From Haloferax litoreum (GTDB lineage Archaea; Halobacteriota; Halobacteria; Halobacteriales; Haloferacaceae), in contig NZ_WKJO01000001.1 in NCBI RefSeq assembly GCF_009674605.1, positions 2,790,001 to 2,854,000 on the forward strand: a DNA stretch of 64,000 bases. Direction: 5' to 3'. Shown in pieces: positions 7,510-17,530 of the stretch (its first letter is position 1; each line of letters starts with the position of its first letter). The position numbers and the translations under genes are program-made. The notes under the pieces are model-generated. The model made no database searches, was not told the DNA's origin, and saw only the letters and a program-made list of their open reading frames with translations.

Positions 7510-8652
7510 TCAGAGTCCGAGTTGTCGGCCGATGACGAGGTGCTGAATCTCGCTCGTCCCCTCTCCAATCTCCATCAACTTCGCGTCGCGGTAGTATCGT
7601 TGCGGCGCGAAGTCGGTCGTGTACCCGTACCCGCCGAGGACTTGGACTGCGTCTTCGGCGACTTCTCGTGCCGCTTCCGAGGCGTCGAGTTTCGCCAGTG
7701 CGGACTCCTGGCTCACCCGATTGCCAGCGTCGTACTTCGTCGCCGCCTTGTGAGTGAGGAGGCGTGCTCGCTCGGTCTTGCGATACATCGAGACGAGTTT
7801 GTCGCGAATCGCGTCGAACTTCGAAATCGGTTGTCCGAACTGTTCGCGCTGGCCGGCGTACTCCTTCGCGTGGTCGTACGCACCCTGTGCGAGGCCGACA
7901 GAGAGGGCCGCAATCGAGATGCGTCCGCCGTCGAGCGTCTTCATCGTCTGCTTCCAGCCTTCTCCTTCCTCGCCGAGGAGACGGTCTTCGGGAATCCAAC
8001 AGTCGTCGAACGAGAGTTCACACGTCGGCGAACAGTTGAGACCCATCTTGTCCCACACAGTGGTCACTTCGAACCCATCGTCGTTCTCCGGGTCGACGAT
8101 GAACGTAGAGATGCCGTCGTACCCCTCACCGGGATCCGTGACGGCCTTGACGAGCACCGACCCGGCGACGTTCGCGTTCGTGATGAACTGTTTCGTTCCG
8201 TTGATGACGTAGCCGTCGCCGTCTCTCTCGGCGACCGTGTCCATGTCGCTCGCGTCACTTCCCGACCCCGGTTCCGTGAGTGCCCACGCACCCATGTGTT
8301 CACCAGTCGCGAGGGGGCGGAGCCACTGTTCTTTCTGTGCTTCGGTTCCGAACAGTTCGAAGGGTTTCGAAGCGAGACTGACGTGTGCCGCGTACGACAG
8401 GCCGATGCCCCCCGAGACGCGTCCTAACTCTTCGACGACGAGCGAGTACATCAACTGGTCACCGCCGAGACCACCGTACTCTTCGCTGATGGGGACGCCC
8501 ATCACGTCCAGTTCGGCCAACTGGTCGAAAATCTCCGCGGGGAACCGGTGTTCGTCCTCGATGTCCTGCGCGATAGGTGCGATTTCCTCTTCGCAGAATT
8601 CGCGGACGGTGTCACGAATCATCCGGTGTTCCGCCGGAAGGTCGAAGTCCAT
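7510..8652 (-). CDS. acyl-CoA dehydrogenase
   Basis: 380 residues from the Met at 8652 (MDFDLPAEHRM), which aligns with family N-termini better than the frame's first Met at 8679. The FAD-binding middle domain has WALTEPGSGSDASD, and the C-terminal helical domain has GGYGYTTDFAPQRYYRDAK followed by the catalytic-base region EIGEGTSEIQ. The enzyme introduces the alpha-beta double bond into an acyl-CoA, passing electrons to ETF. Substrate (fatty acyl, isovaleryl or other) cannot be decided from sequence. It stands alone, convergent with the FlaD/E gene. Confidence 0.93.
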   Translation of the reverse strand: MDFDLPAEHRMIRDTVREFCEEEIAPIAQDIEDEHRFPAEIFDQLAELDVMGVPISEEYGGLGGDQLMYSLVVEELGRVSGGIGLSYAAHVSLASKPFELFGTEAQKEQWLRPLATGEHMGAWALTEPGSGSDASDMDTVAERDGDGYVINGTKQFITNANVAGSVLVKAVTDPGEGYDGISTFIVDPENDDGFEVTTVWDKMGLNCSPTCELSFDDCWIPEDRLLGEEGEGWKQTMKTLDGGRISIAALSVGLAQGAYDHAKEYAGQREQFGQPISKFDAIRDKLVSMYRKTERARLLTHKAATKYDAGNRVSQESALAKLDASEAAREVAEDAVQVLGGYGYTTDFAPQRYYRDAKLMEIGEGTSEIQHLVIGRQLGL

Positions 8653-8769
8653 GAGAGCAACTATCGCCGAACGGGACATAAACCAATCGAACGACCATGA
8701 TGATTATGGGCTCTCAGTGTGTGGGAACGTCCGACCGCTTCTTTCACCCTTCGAGAACGACCGTCTCGT

Positions 8770-9207
8770 ATGTACTCTCACATCCTCTTTCCGACCGACG
8801 GGAGCGAGTGTGCCGACGCCGCACTTGACCACGCACTGGACCACGCCGAGATGTACGACGCGACGATTCACGCACTCTACGTCGCCGACGTTCGGGAAGT
8901 CGGTCACGCCGCGCCCGCCGTCTCTCTCGGGAAGGTCCGGGACGCACTGCACGATAGCGGACGGGACGTCCTCGAACGCGTCGCACGCACGGCCCGTGCT
9001 GCCGGCATCGACGTCGAGACGACGGTCACGGAAGGAACACCCGAGAGCGAGATACTCGAATTCGCCGACCGAGACGACATCGACCTGGTAGTGATGGGAA
9101 CCCACGGCCGGAGTGGCCTCGACCGTTACCTCATCGGGTCCGTCGCCGAACGGGTCGTCCGCAGTTCACCCGTCCCTGTGTTGACCGTCCGACAAGAACC
9201 GGAGTGA
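8770..9207 (+). CDS. universal stress protein, UspA family
   Basis: 145 residues from the ATG at 8770 (MYSHILFPTDGSE). The ATP-binding signature G-x2-G-x9-G-S is present in GTHGRSGLDRYLIGSVAERV, so this is the nucleotide-binding class of Usp. The N-terminal ILFPTDGS strand and the invariant first Asp are typical. It is a cytoplasmic dimer linked to stress survival in the family at large. It lies in the same direction as the kinase at 9247, 39 bp upstream of it. Confidence 0.92.
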   Translation: MYSHILFPTDGSECADAALDHALDHAEMYDATIHALYVADVREVGHAAPAVSLGKVRDALHDSGRDVLERVARTARAAGIDVETTVTEGTPESEILEFADRDDIDLVVMGTHGRSGLDRYLIGSVAERVVRSSPVPVLTVRQEPE

Positions 9208-9246
9208 GCCCACGACGTTAAGCCATCCCTCGTCATACGAGGGTTC

Positions 9247-10044
9247 ATGGACCTCCGTCGGCTCGTCCGTGGCCGTGTCGGGTGGCCTCGTCTCGAGGCT
9301 GTCGTCCGTGAACTAACGCGACGATACGACCGCCAGCCCCTCCACGTTCGTTTTCTCGAAGCAGACAACTGGCTCTCGACACCGATGGTCGTGGACGACG
9401 AGTGGTTCGTGAAAGTCATCTCCCGGCAGAACTCGCTCGTCCACGCGCTGTTTACGACCGGACGAAACCTCGGTGCGTTCTCCAGCGGAACCGAGGGGTT
9501 CTTCGAACACTTTGGGACACCGCTCGAGATGGCCGAACACGAACTCGAAGCCACGAAGCATCTGCGTGAAATCGGACTGAACGCCCCCGCTCCGGTCGAA
9601 GCGTTCGAAGTCGAAGGGCTCGGTGTCCTCGTCTTGGAGTACCTGCCGGATTTCCACACGCTCGATACGGCACCGCGAGAGGAAGTCCTCTCTCTCGCAC
9701 CGGACCTCTTTTCTGCCCTCCACAAGATGCACGACAACCACCTCGCCCACGGTGACCTGCGGGCCGAGAACGTCCTCGTCCGCGACGATGGCATCTACTT
9801 CATCGACGCGACCAACGTCAACGACGAGGGGATGCACGACGCGCGTTCGTACGACTTAGCGTGTGCGCTGGCGGCCCTCGAACCACTCGTCGGGGCGAGG
9901 GACGCTGTCGTCGCCGCGGCGACGGTGTACGAACCGACCGAACTCCTCGACGCCGTCGACTTCCTCGACTTCGTCAACATCCGTCCCGACCACGACTTCG
10001 ACGCGGCGGCGCTCAAAGGCGAGATAGAAAAGCGGGTCACGTGA
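9247..10044 (+). CDS. RIO/ABC1-like atypical protein kinase
   Basis: 265 residues. Kinase landmarks are K56 in WFVKVIS, E99 in AEHELEATK, the catalytic loop HGDLRAENVLV (D170, N175) and the metal-binding D187 in YFIDATN. There is no activation segment or substrate lobe, as in RIO/lipopolysaccharide-type small kinases. The first 40 residues form a winged-helix-sized region. Targets are unknown. A palindromic-looking CGTCATACGA lies just before the start. Close linkage to UspA may be functional but is not proof. Confidence 0.78.
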   Translation: MDLRRLVRGRVGWPRLEAVVRELTRRYDRQPLHVRFLEADNWLSTPMVVDDEWFVKVISRQNSLVHALFTTGRNLGAFSSGTEGFFEHFGTPLEMAEHELEATKHLREIGLNAPAPVEAFEVEGLGVLVLEYLPDFHTLDTAPREEVLSLAPDLFSALHKMHDNHLAHGDLRAENVLVRDDGIYFIDATNVNDEGMHDARSYDLACALAALEPLVGARDAVVAAATVYEPTELLDAVDFLDFVNIRPDHDFDAAALKGEIEKRVT

Positions 10045-10068
10045 CGGTCCAGCGTGCGTGTCGTCGGA

Positions 10069-12375
10069 TTACGTTGCTTTCTCGAGTCGAATCTCGAAGA
10101 CCGCTCCAGATGGGTCGTTGTCGCTGACGGTGACGCTCCCTCCGTAGTGGTCGACGAGCGTCTGGACGAGGTACAATCCGAGTCCCGTCCCGCTACTTTC
10201 GAGCCCTCGTTCGCCTTTGCCGAAGATAGCGTCGCGCTGTGATTCGGGGATTCCCGGCCCGTTGTCTGCGATTCGGACGGTGATGTCGCCGTCGCCTTCT
10301 GTCGCGGACACTACCACTTCGGGAACGTCGGCCCGAGTGTGCTGGATAGCGTTGTTCAAGATATTCCTGAAGACCGATTCGACCATCTCGTCTGCACACA
10401 CCGGTGTCGACGGGATTTCACCCTCGATGCGGATATCCGCGTCGGGGTTCGCGTGGGCGAGTTCGTCGACTGCCGCGTTCAGCGGGTGGGTGAGTGAGAT
10501 TGCAGTCGTCCCGTCGGTTTCGTCAGTCAGGAGTGTCGCCATCAACTCTCCGACGGTCTGTGTCAGTTCGACGACGTGGTCCGACTTTTCGGTGATAGAC
10601 GCCAACTGACCGCGTCCGTCTTCGTCGACGTGGTCTTCGAGCAGTTGACTCATCCCGAGGACGATTTGCATGTCGTTTCGGATGTCGTGTCGGACGATTT
10701 CGTTGAGCAACTCTAACTGTTCGTTCCGGTCTTCGAGTGTCCGTTGGTACTCTTTGAGGTCGGTGATATCGCGGTTGATGGCGACGAACCGAACGACTTC
10801 GTCGTCGACGACGATTGGTGCAATCGTCTGGTCGACGTAGAACTCCGACCCGTCCTTTCGGGCGTCGACCATCCCCTCGTAGTGCCACTGTTCGCCGTCC
10901 AGTATCGTTTCCCAGAGGTCGTCGTAGAACTCGTCGTCGTACCGACCAGACTGGAGCAACGCCGGCGTCTCCCCGACGACTTCCTGTTCGGTGTACCCCG
11001 TCTGTTCCTCGAACGCAGGGTTCACGTACTCGATGATGCCGTCGGTGTCAGTGATGTAGATGGCGTGCCCAGCGTGTTCGATGGCTTCCCTGTAGGTCTG
11101 GAGCGTTCGGACGTGTTCTCGTCGACTCGTGATGTCGCGAGCGAGCGTGAGCATCGCGTGCTCTCCTTCGTACTGTATCGAGACGGCACTCACTTCGACG
11201 GGGAACGTCTCACCGCTTGCAGTCTCGAACGTCGACTCGAAGACGAACCGGTCAGACGACTCCACGTCGTGGAACCAGTTGTCTTCGTCCAAGTCGACGA
11301 CGAACGACGACAGATGTGCGCCGAGGAGGACAGATTCGTCGTATTCGAGGCGGCCGAATCCCGTGGTGTTCGCCCCCAGAATCTCACCGCGTTCGAGCGA
11401 GTAGACGACGACTATGTCGTCCATACTGTTCAGTAATCTGGCCTCACGGTGTCGTGTCTCGCCCGCCGCAATCGAGTTGGCAAGCGTATCTCCGACCTCT
11501 TCGAGGATTGCACGCTCACGCCCGTCGAACGCAGATTTTCTGTCTGCGTAGATGGAGAGGACACCGTAGCGCGTCCCGTTGTAGACGAGGGGGACGGCCA
11601 TACTCGATTGGTATCCTCGTTCGCGTGCCGCGTCGCGCCACGGTTCGAACGCCGGGTCTTCGTGGATGTCTTGCATGACTGCCGATTCGTGCGTTCGGGC
11701 GGCAGTCCCTGCTGGCCCACGGGAGGTCGGTCCGTCGGTAACGGTAATCGTGATGCTATCGAGGTATCCGTCTTCGACGCCGGCAGACGCCCGCTGGACG
11801 AGTTCGTCGTCTTCGACGTCACCAACCCACGCGAAGACGTAGGGGTCTGCCTCGGCGAGTGTCTCACAGACTGCCTGTTCGAGTGTCTCGCGGTCGTCGG
11901 TCGTCGCAATCTGGCGATTTATCTCCCGGACGGTGTCGAGAATCTCGCCGGTCGTCTCCAGTTTCTCGGACTCCGCCGACCGCAACACCGTCGAATAACC
12001 GAGCGTCGTGCTGATGCCCGCGCCGCCGAGGACTGTATTGGTGATGAGATAGTTCGCGTGGACGATGGTGGCGCCGTGTATCTGCTGATACGAGACGAAG
12101 AGACCACCGATGGCCGCACCGACGAGTGCACCTGCAACGAGCCACGCGTCGAGGTGCCAGACTCTGGTCGTCGAAAGCGTACTCTGATAGAAGAAGACGC
12201 CCGCAAAGACGAGGCCGACACCGACGAGTACCATCGGCAAGACGCTCAGTAGGAGGCCGACGAGCGGTTCGCCGTCCTGTGCGTGCTCCCACCCGACGAG
12301 GAGTGCAACGGCGCCGAGGATGGCAGGCAATGCGGAAGAAACCGTTCTGGAATATCGTTCTCTGGAGATGACCAT
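10069..12375 (-). CDS. membrane sensor histidine kinase with GAF and two PAS domains
   Basis: 768 residues. About four membrane segments lie in the first 125 residues. A GAF domain follows (about 150-305, core YGVLSIYADRKSAF), then PAS domains at about 315-420 and 430-545, the latter having the redox/FAD-type look of EEQTGYTEQEVVGE. The HisKA region has H563 in IVRHDIRNDM. The ATPase domain has NILNNAIQH at 671-679, DNGPGIP at 704-710 and TGLGL at 730-734. No response regulator is adjacent, so its output is unknown. It differs in input domains from the 7TM kinase at 4583, although the catalytic cores are close relatives. Confidence 0.88.
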   Translation of the reverse strand: MVISRERYSRTVSSALPAILGAVALLVGWEHAQDGEPLVGLLLSVLPMVLVGVGLVFAGVFFYQSTLSTTRVWHLDAWLVAGALVGAAIGGLFVSYQQIHGATIVHANYLITNTVLGGAGISTTLGYSTVLRSAESEKLETTGEILDTVREINRQIATTDDRETLEQAVCETLAEADPYVFAWVGDVEDDELVQRASAGVEDGYLDSITITVTDGPTSRGPAGTAARTHESAVMQDIHEDPAFEPWRDAARERGYQSSMAVPLVYNGTRYGVLSIYADRKSAFDGRERAILEEVGDTLANSIAAGETRHREARLLNSMDDIVVVYSLERGEILGANTTGFGRLEYDESVLLGAHLSSFVVDLDEDNWFHDVESSDRFVFESTFETASGETFPVEVSAVSIQYEGEHAMLTLARDITSRREHVRTLQTYREAIEHAGHAIYITDTDGIIEYVNPAFEEQTGYTEQEVVGETPALLQSGRYDDEFYDDLWETILDGEQWHYEGMVDARKDGSEFYVDQTIAPIVVDDEVVRFVAINRDITDLKEYQRTLEDRNEQLELLNEIVRHDIRNDMQIVLGMSQLLEDHVDEDGRGQLASITEKSDHVVELTQTVGELMATLLTDETDGTTAISLTHPLNAAVDELAHANPDADIRIEGEIPSTPVCADEMVESVFRNILNNAIQHTRADVPEVVVSATEGDGDITVRIADNGPGIPESQRDAIFGKGERGLESSGTGLGLYLVQTLVDHYGGSVTVSDNDPSGAVFEIRLEKAT

Positions 12376-12551
12376 CTGCCTCTGAATGACGTGTGTTCGT
12401 GACTATCCGGGAGATACCACCGAATGAGAATTGATAATTTTGTTGGTAGCTACCTCTCAATAAATTATTTTTGGCTAACAGGTCTGGCGAGTGGGCACAG
12501 TCGCTCTCGTCGTCGAAGTCACGATAAAGAGTGTGACCGCGTCGGACCGAC

Positions 12552-13289
12552 TTACTCCCCTTCGACGCCCTCGTAGTCTGCGCCACCCATGTAGAGACGC
12601 GAGACTTCGGGGTCGTCGAGGAGACTGCCGGCCTGACCCTCGTAGGCGACGGTGCCCTGGTCGAGGACGTACCCACGGTCGGAGATGGCGAGGCCCTCGC
12701 GGGCGTTCTGTTCGACCATCAACACCGAGGTTCCGAGTTCGTTCACCTTCTGAACGTCTTCGAACACCGACTGAACGATGTTCGGAGCGAGACCGGCCGA
12801 CGGTTCGTCGATGAGGAGTACGTCGGGGTCCATGACGAGTGCGCGGGCGAACGCGAGCACCTGACGTTGGCCGCCAGAGAGCGTCTTCGCCTTCGCGGTG
12901 CGCTTCTCGTCGAGGATGGGGAACTGGTCGTACAGTTCGTCGATACGTGCTTGCAGACCCTGTTTCCGGGCGACGCCGCCCATCTTGAGGTTCTCGTCGA
13001 TAGTGAGCGACGAGAACACGTTGTCGACCTGTGGGACGTATCCCATGCCGGTTCTGACGAGGTCTTCTGGGTCCTCGCCTGCGATGTCTCGGCCGTCGAG
13101 TTCGACCGTTCCGGTCCACGGTTTGAGGAGTCCGAAGACGGTCTTGAGGACCGTCGACTTCCCTGCACCGTTCGGACCGATGATGCAGACGATTTCGTCT
13201 GACTTGAGGTGCAACGTCAGGTCGCGAAGGACCTGCACCTCACCGTAGCCACTGTCGACGCCTTGCACGTCGAGTGCGCGGTTGCTCAT
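12552..13289 (-). CDS. livF: amino-acid ABC importer ATPase, LivF type
   Basis: 245 residues. Walker A is GPNGAGKST at 38-46, followed by a Q-loop (YVPQVDNVFSSL), the signature LSGGQRQ and Walker B VLLIDEPSAGL. VDNVFSSLTIDENLKMG is the LivF-type pattern. The start codon overlaps the livG stop (ATGA). It is the last gene of the five-gene importer operon. With LivG it energises uptake through the LivH/LivM pore. Confidence 0.92.
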   Translation of the reverse strand: MSNRALDVQGVDSGYGEVQVLRDLTLHLKSDEIVCIIGPNGAGKSTVLKTVFGLLKPWTGTVELDGRDIAGEDPEDLVRTGMGYVPQVDNVFSSLTIDENLKMGGVARKQGLQARIDELYDQFPILDEKRTAKAKTLSGGQRQVLAFARALVMDPDVLLIDEPSAGLAPNIVQSVFEDVQKVNELGTSVLMVEQNAREGLAISDRGYVLDQGTVAYEGQAGSLLDDPEVSRLYMGGADYEGVEGE

Positions 13290-14092
13290 GGGCCTGCACC
13301 TCCGAGGTACGCTTCGATGACTCGTTCGTCCGTGCGGACGTCGTCTGGCGTGCCTTCCATGAGCACCTTCCCCTGGTCGAGGACGATGATGGGGTCGGCG
13401 AGGTCCATGATAAACGGCATGTCGTGTTCGATGATGAGGAAGGTCTGTCCCTCCTCGTTGAGTTCGCGGATGAACCGCTTGATGTCGTTCGCCAGCGTCG
13501 GGTTGACCCCGGCGACCGGTTCGTCGAGCAGCAAGATGTCCGGGTTCGTCGTGAAGGCGCGCGCCAACTCGACGAGTTTCAACTGCCCGCCCGAGAGGTC
13601 CGTCGACGGTTGGTCGATGAGGTGTCCAATCTCGAAGCGTTCGAGCAGTTCCCGTGCTTGTTTGATGTTCGCCCGCTCTTCCCGAGTGACCTCGTCACCT
13701 GAGAAGAACAGCGAGAACACCGACTCACCGGCCTGTGGGCCCGGGCCGACGAGCATCGCTTCGCGGACCGACATCCCTTCGAGACGCCGAGGCGTCTGGA
13801 ACGTCCGAACCAGTCCCTTTCGGGCGCGTTCGTGCGGTTCTAAGTCGGTTACGTCGTCACCGTTGACCATGACGCGACCAGCGTCGAGTTCGTAGAACCC
13901 GGAGATGAGGTTGAACAGCGTGGACTTCCCCGCGCCGTTCGGGCCAATCATCCCCGTGATGGTCCCGCGTTCGACTTCGATGGAGACGTCGTCGGTGGCG
14001 ACGAGGCCACCGAACGCCTTCTCCAGACCGACTGTCTTCAACACGGCGTCGCCTTTCCCGAGGTGTGCGCCCTCGTACACGTCACCGGACAT
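13286..14092 (-). CDS. livG: amino-acid ABC importer ATPase, LivG type
   Basis: 268 residues. Walker A is GPNGAGKST at 50-58, the Q-loop region reads VRTFQTPRRLEGMSVREAML as in LivG, the signature is LSGGQ and Walker B is ILLLDEPVAGVNP. It has the 20-30 residue insertion before the signature that distinguishes LivG from LivF. Start and stop codons share bases with livM and livF, indicating translational coupling. The first 15 residues (MSGDVYEGAHLGKGD) are an extension relative to many LivG proteins. Confidence 0.92.
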   Translation of the reverse strand: MSGDVYEGAHLGKGDAVLKTVGLEKAFGGLVATDDVSIEVERGTITGMIGPNGAGKSTLFNLISGFYELDAGRVMVNGDDVTDLEPHERARKGLVRTFQTPRRLEGMSVREAMLVGPGPQAGESVFSLFFSGDEVTREERANIKQARELLERFEIGHLIDQPSTDLSGGQLKLVELARAFTTNPDILLLDEPVAGVNPTLANDIKRFIRELNEEGQTFLIIEHDMPFIMDLADPIIVLDQGKVLMEGTPDDVRTDERVIEAYLGGAGP

Positions 14093-15189
14093 CAGTCGTC
14101 ACCTCCGGTCTGTGGTTTCGGCGACCCACCGCTGGGTGCCGTCCCCGTGTCCTTCGCGGCCGGCCAGATGAGTTCGTCCTTCGGTGGAAGGAGTCCATCC
14201 TGCCGGTAGCGCATGATGAGGATGATGAGGACACCGACGAACAGGAGTCGGAGCGGTGCGACGTCGAGTCCGAGCGACCCAATCGCCGGCACGTCGTTGA
14301 GGAACCGCGTCCCCTCGCGGATGGCAATGACGACGGCGGCACCGACGACTGCCCCACGGTTCGACCCAGTCCCGCCGAGGATGACGGCAATCCAGATGTA
14401 GAACGTCGTCAGGGGGACGAGGTCGGAGGGGTCGATGTACAGGTTCAGGTGCGCGTAGAACGCCCCGGCGACGGCCATGATGACGCTGCCGATGACGAAC
14501 GCTTGCATCTTGAACTGGTACGTGTCTTTGCCGAGTGCCTTCGCGAGGTCCTCGTCGGACCGGATGGTCCGCAGGACACGCCCCCACGGCGATCGGTGGG
14601 TCCGCCGGAGGAACAGGTAGATGAGTATCCCGAGGACGACCACGACACTTGCCGTCGTCGCGAGTCTCGTGAGCGGCAACCACGGGATGAGCGCGGGAAT
14701 TCCGCTGATTCCGCTCGACCCAGCGGTCCACTGCCGTTCGTTCAGGATGATGAGACGGATGACTTCCGCCAACCCGAGACTGGCTATCGCGAGGTAGTCT
14801 TCGCGGAGGCGCAGCGTCGGGATACCGATGAGTATCGCGACGAGGGCGCTCACGACGATTGCCGCGAGGAACCCGAAGACCGGGTGGAGGCCGAGTCCGA
14901 GCGGCGAGTTGGGTGCGGTCAAGAGTGCCGCACAGTAGGCACCGAGGCCCCAGAACGCCGCGACTGAGAAGTTGATGAGACCGGCGTACCCCCACTGGAC
15001 GTTGAGTCCGAGCGAGAGCAGTGCGTACATCCCGACCAGCGATATCTGGAACAACAGGAAACTCAACCCGACGACGCCGGTGACGACGCCGACGACGAGG
15101 AGCACCGTGATGAGTCCCAACGTGGCGAAGATGCGACGCTCGGTCTTGTCGCGAACGACGGTCTCGTTCACCCAGGTTGCGACACTCAT
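14092..15189 (-). CDS. livM: amino-acid ABC importer permease, LivM type
   Basis: 365 residues, highly hydrophobic with about nine membrane segments. The LivM landmarks GLNVQWGYAGLINFSVAAFWG and ILGGTGSNRGAVVGA are present, the latter being the cytoplasmic loop that contacts the ATPase. A basic and polar N-terminal stretch of 25 residues precedes the first segment, and the C-terminus is a Pro/Gly-rich tail. The start overlaps the livH stop by ATGA. It forms the pore with LivH. Confidence 0.92.
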   Translation of the reverse strand: MSVATWVNETVVRDKTERRIFATLGLITVLLVVGVVTGVVGLSFLLFQISLVGMYALLSLGLNVQWGYAGLINFSVAAFWGLGAYCAALLTAPNSPLGLGLHPVFGFLAAIVVSALVAILIGIPTLRLREDYLAIASLGLAEVIRLIILNERQWTAGSSGISGIPALIPWLPLTRLATTASVVVVLGILIYLFLRRTHRSPWGRVLRTIRSDEDLAKALGKDTYQFKMQAFVIGSVIMAVAGAFYAHLNLYIDPSDLVPLTTFYIWIAVILGGTGSNRGAVVGAAVVIAIREGTRFLNDVPAIGSLGLDVAPLRLLFVGVLIILIMRYRQDGLLPPKDELIWPAAKDTGTAPSGGSPKPQTGGDD

Positions 15190-16127
15190 CCGCTCTCACC
15201 TACGATTCCGCTCGGTCTGACGAGCAAGATTGCGACCATGATGACGAATGCCACTGCGGCGGCGTACCGCGACCCAACCGGGATGATTCCCCACTGGTTG
15301 AACAGCGGGACGAGTTCGTGGACCATCCCGATGACGAGGCCACCGAGCATCGCGCCGTACACGGACCCGATGCCGCCGAGGATGACTGCGGCGAACACGA
15401 TGAGCAGGATGTCGAAGCCCATGCGGGGGCGTACGAGTTCTTCCAGTCCGAGGAAGACGCCGCCTGCGGCGGCGAGTGCGCCGCCGATGAGCCACATCGC
15501 GATGATGACTTCCCGCGTGCGAATGCCGCTGATTCGTGCGAGGTCCGCGTTGTCGGCGGTCGCACGCATCTTCCGACCAAGTGTCGTCCGCGTCAGTGTC
15601 AGGTGGAGTCCCACGACGAGGACCGTCGCGAGACCGACGACCACGAGGTTACGCGGTGTGACCGCGACCCCGAAGGATTCGCGGACCCACGGAATCGGCC
15701 CCTGACGGGTCACCCCGTAGCGCTCGGAGTCGGACCCGAACGACAGGAAGACCATCGCCCGGTAGACGAGGGCGACCCCAATACTCGTGATGAGGAGTCC
15801 GATGGACCCTGACCCTTTCATCGGTTTGTAGATGATTCGGTCCGTGACGACAGCGATGACTGCCGCGGCGAGCATCCCGAACGCGAGTGCGAGGAAGAAC
15901 CACAACGGCAGTCCGAACACGCCCGCGTCGCCGAGTGCCGGTTGCAAGAACGACACCGAAAACAACGCGGAGAACGCGCCCACGGTCATGAGGTCACCGT
16001 GGGCGAAGTTCGCGAAGTCCGCGATGCTGTACACTAACGACAGGCCGATGGCCGCGAGTACGATGATGCTCGAGAACACCACGCCGTTGACGACGTACTG
16101 GAACGGGCTGATTTGAAGCGGAATCAC
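15186..16127 (-). CDS. livH: amino-acid ABC importer permease, LivH type
   Basis: 313 residues with about eight membrane segments. It has the LivH patterns GLSLVYSIADFANFAHGDLM near the N-terminus and VILGGIGSVYGAMLGG as the coupling loop, where LivM has its equivalent. It starts 52 bp after the binding-protein gene and overlaps livM. Within the family, transported substrates are branched-chain or other amino acids, amides or urea; the neighbouring proline catabolic genes make an amino acid likely here. Confidence 0.93.
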   Translation of the reverse strand: MIPLQISPFQYVVNGVVFSSIIVLAAIGLSLVYSIADFANFAHGDLMTVGAFSALFSVSFLQPALGDAGVFGLPLWFFLALAFGMLAAAVIAVVTDRIIYKPMKGSGSIGLLITSIGVALVYRAMVFLSFGSDSERYGVTRQGPIPWVRESFGVAVTPRNLVVVGLATVLVVGLHLTLTRTTLGRKMRATADNADLARISGIRTREVIIAMWLIGGALAAAGGVFLGLEELVRPRMGFDILLIVFAAVILGGIGSVYGAMLGGLVIGMVHELVPLFNQWGIIPVGSRYAAAVAFVIMVAILLVRPSGIVGESG

Positions 16128-16179
16128 CGCTTCGACCCCCTTCGTTCAGACGGTTGGCGCGCGGTGCGTACGTGCATGA

Positions 16180-17508
16180 TTAGCTGGTGATGTAGTCGCC
16201 GAAGACGTACTCGTGGTTCTCGACGCTGTAAATCTGGTAGAATCCCGGCGGGTCACCGTTCTCGTCGAGGTCGACGGGACCGCTGACACCCTGATAGTTG
16301 ATGTCGCTCGGTGAACCGCCGTCTTTGAGGATTGCTGCGGCCTCTTCGAAGTTGAACACTTCTTCGCCCTCGGGACGGGTCACGTCGCGGACGACCGACG
16401 CGAGTGCGTCGCCGCTGAACTCGTCTGCCGCCTCGATTGCGAGGGCAGCGACGGTCACGGCGTCGTAGGCGTAGGCAGACCAGACGGTCGGCGTCGCGTC
16501 GTACGCTGACTCGAACGCGGAGACGAAGTTCTGGTAGTTCTCCTGGTCCTGTGGGGCGCTCTCGGTGATGCCCTTCATGCCGTCCATGCTGCCTTCCGGC
16601 GTGTTCTCGATGATGGAGTCGGCGACGGTCGACTCTGCACCGTAGTAGTCGACAGCGGTGTTGTACCCCTGGTCGAACCCTTCGTTGACCATGACGGTGT
16701 ACTCGTTCGCGTACGTGAGGAACACCCACGCGGTGGCGTCCGTCGATGCCATCTCGGTGAGGATACCACTGTACGACGACTGTCCTTGGTCGTGCGGTTC
16801 GTTGTAGGAGACGGTACCGCCGAGTTCGGATTCGAACGTCTCGGCGAACACGTCAGACAGGCCCGTCCCGTAGTCGTTGTTGATCCACGTGACGGCGACG
16901 TTCTCGTGGCCGTCGTCGTAGACGAGGTTGGCGAGTGCCGTCCCCTTCGCCGCACCGGACGGACTCATGCGGAGCAGTTCCGGACGCGTCGTCAGTTCGG
17001 GACTCGTACTGTTTTGGCTAATCTGTACGACGCCCGCGTCGTTCGTGACGCTGTCGTGGATTGCGATGGACACACCGGACCCGACAGACCCGATGAGCAG
17101 TGGGACGCCGTCTTGGTTGACGAGTTTCTGCGCACCGTTGACGCCGCCCTGATTCGTACTCTCGTCGTCCTCGACGGAGATGTTGAGCGAGACTCCGTCG
17201 TCACCGATACCGACTTCGTTGACTGCTTCGAGTGCCAGTTCGCGGCCACGGGTGTTACGCTCGCCGTACGGCGCGAGTGACCCAGTGAGCGAGTCGACCA
17301 TCCCGATGGTGTACGAGGAAGCGCCGTCTCCGCCGTCGTCGCTCGCAGTCGTCGTCTCTTCGGTGTCGTCGCCGCCGCCACCGCCACCCGATTGCTCGGT
17401 GGTGGTCGGTTCTTCTTCTTCGCCTTCGAGACAACCGGCAGTCGCGCCGACGAGCGACAGTCCTGACAACTTCAGCAAGGTTCTGCGGTCTATGTCTTGC
17501 GGTGTCAT
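16180..17508 (-). CDS. livK: Tat-lipoprotein substrate-binding protein of the liv importer
   Basis: 442 residues from the Met at 17508; a longer frame to 17556 exists, but the TATA box supports the shorter start. The signal is a twin-arginine lipobox type: R8-R9 in DRRTLLKLSG and the lipidated Cys C26 in ATAGC. An acidic, Gly/Thr/Glu-rich linker (27-65) follows, then a type I periplasmic-binding fold beginning YTIGMVDSLTGSLAPYGERNTRGRE, the usual receptor-ligand pattern. It is exported folded, anchored outside the cell, and delivers substrate to LivHM. It is the first gene of the operon. Confidence 0.93.
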   Translation of the reverse strand: MTPQDIDRRTLLKLSGLSLVGATAGCLEGEEEEPTTTEQSGGGGGGDDTEETTTASDDGGDGASSYTIGMVDSLTGSLAPYGERNTRGRELALEAVNEVGIGDDGVSLNISVEDDESTNQGGVNGAQKLVNQDGVPLLIGSVGSGVSIAIHDSVTNDAGVVQISQNSTSPELTTRPELLRMSPSGAAKGTALANLVYDDGHENVAVTWINNDYGTGLSDVFAETFESELGGTVSYNEPHDQGQSSYSGILTEMASTDATAWVFLTYANEYTVMVNEGFDQGYNTAVDYYGAESTVADSIIENTPEGSMDGMKGITESAPQDQENYQNFVSAFESAYDATPTVWSAYAYDAVTVAALAIEAADEFSGDALASVVRDVTRPEGEEVFNFEEAAAILKDGGSPSDINYQGVSGPVDLDENGDPPGFYQIYSVENHEYVFGDYITS

Positions 17509-17530
17509 AACATGGACTTCTCGCCGATTG

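Noticed and set aside
10044-10069. Fusion or operon of the RIO-like kinase with the histidine kinase
   Set aside because: The genes are convergent on opposite strands with stops 25 bp apart.
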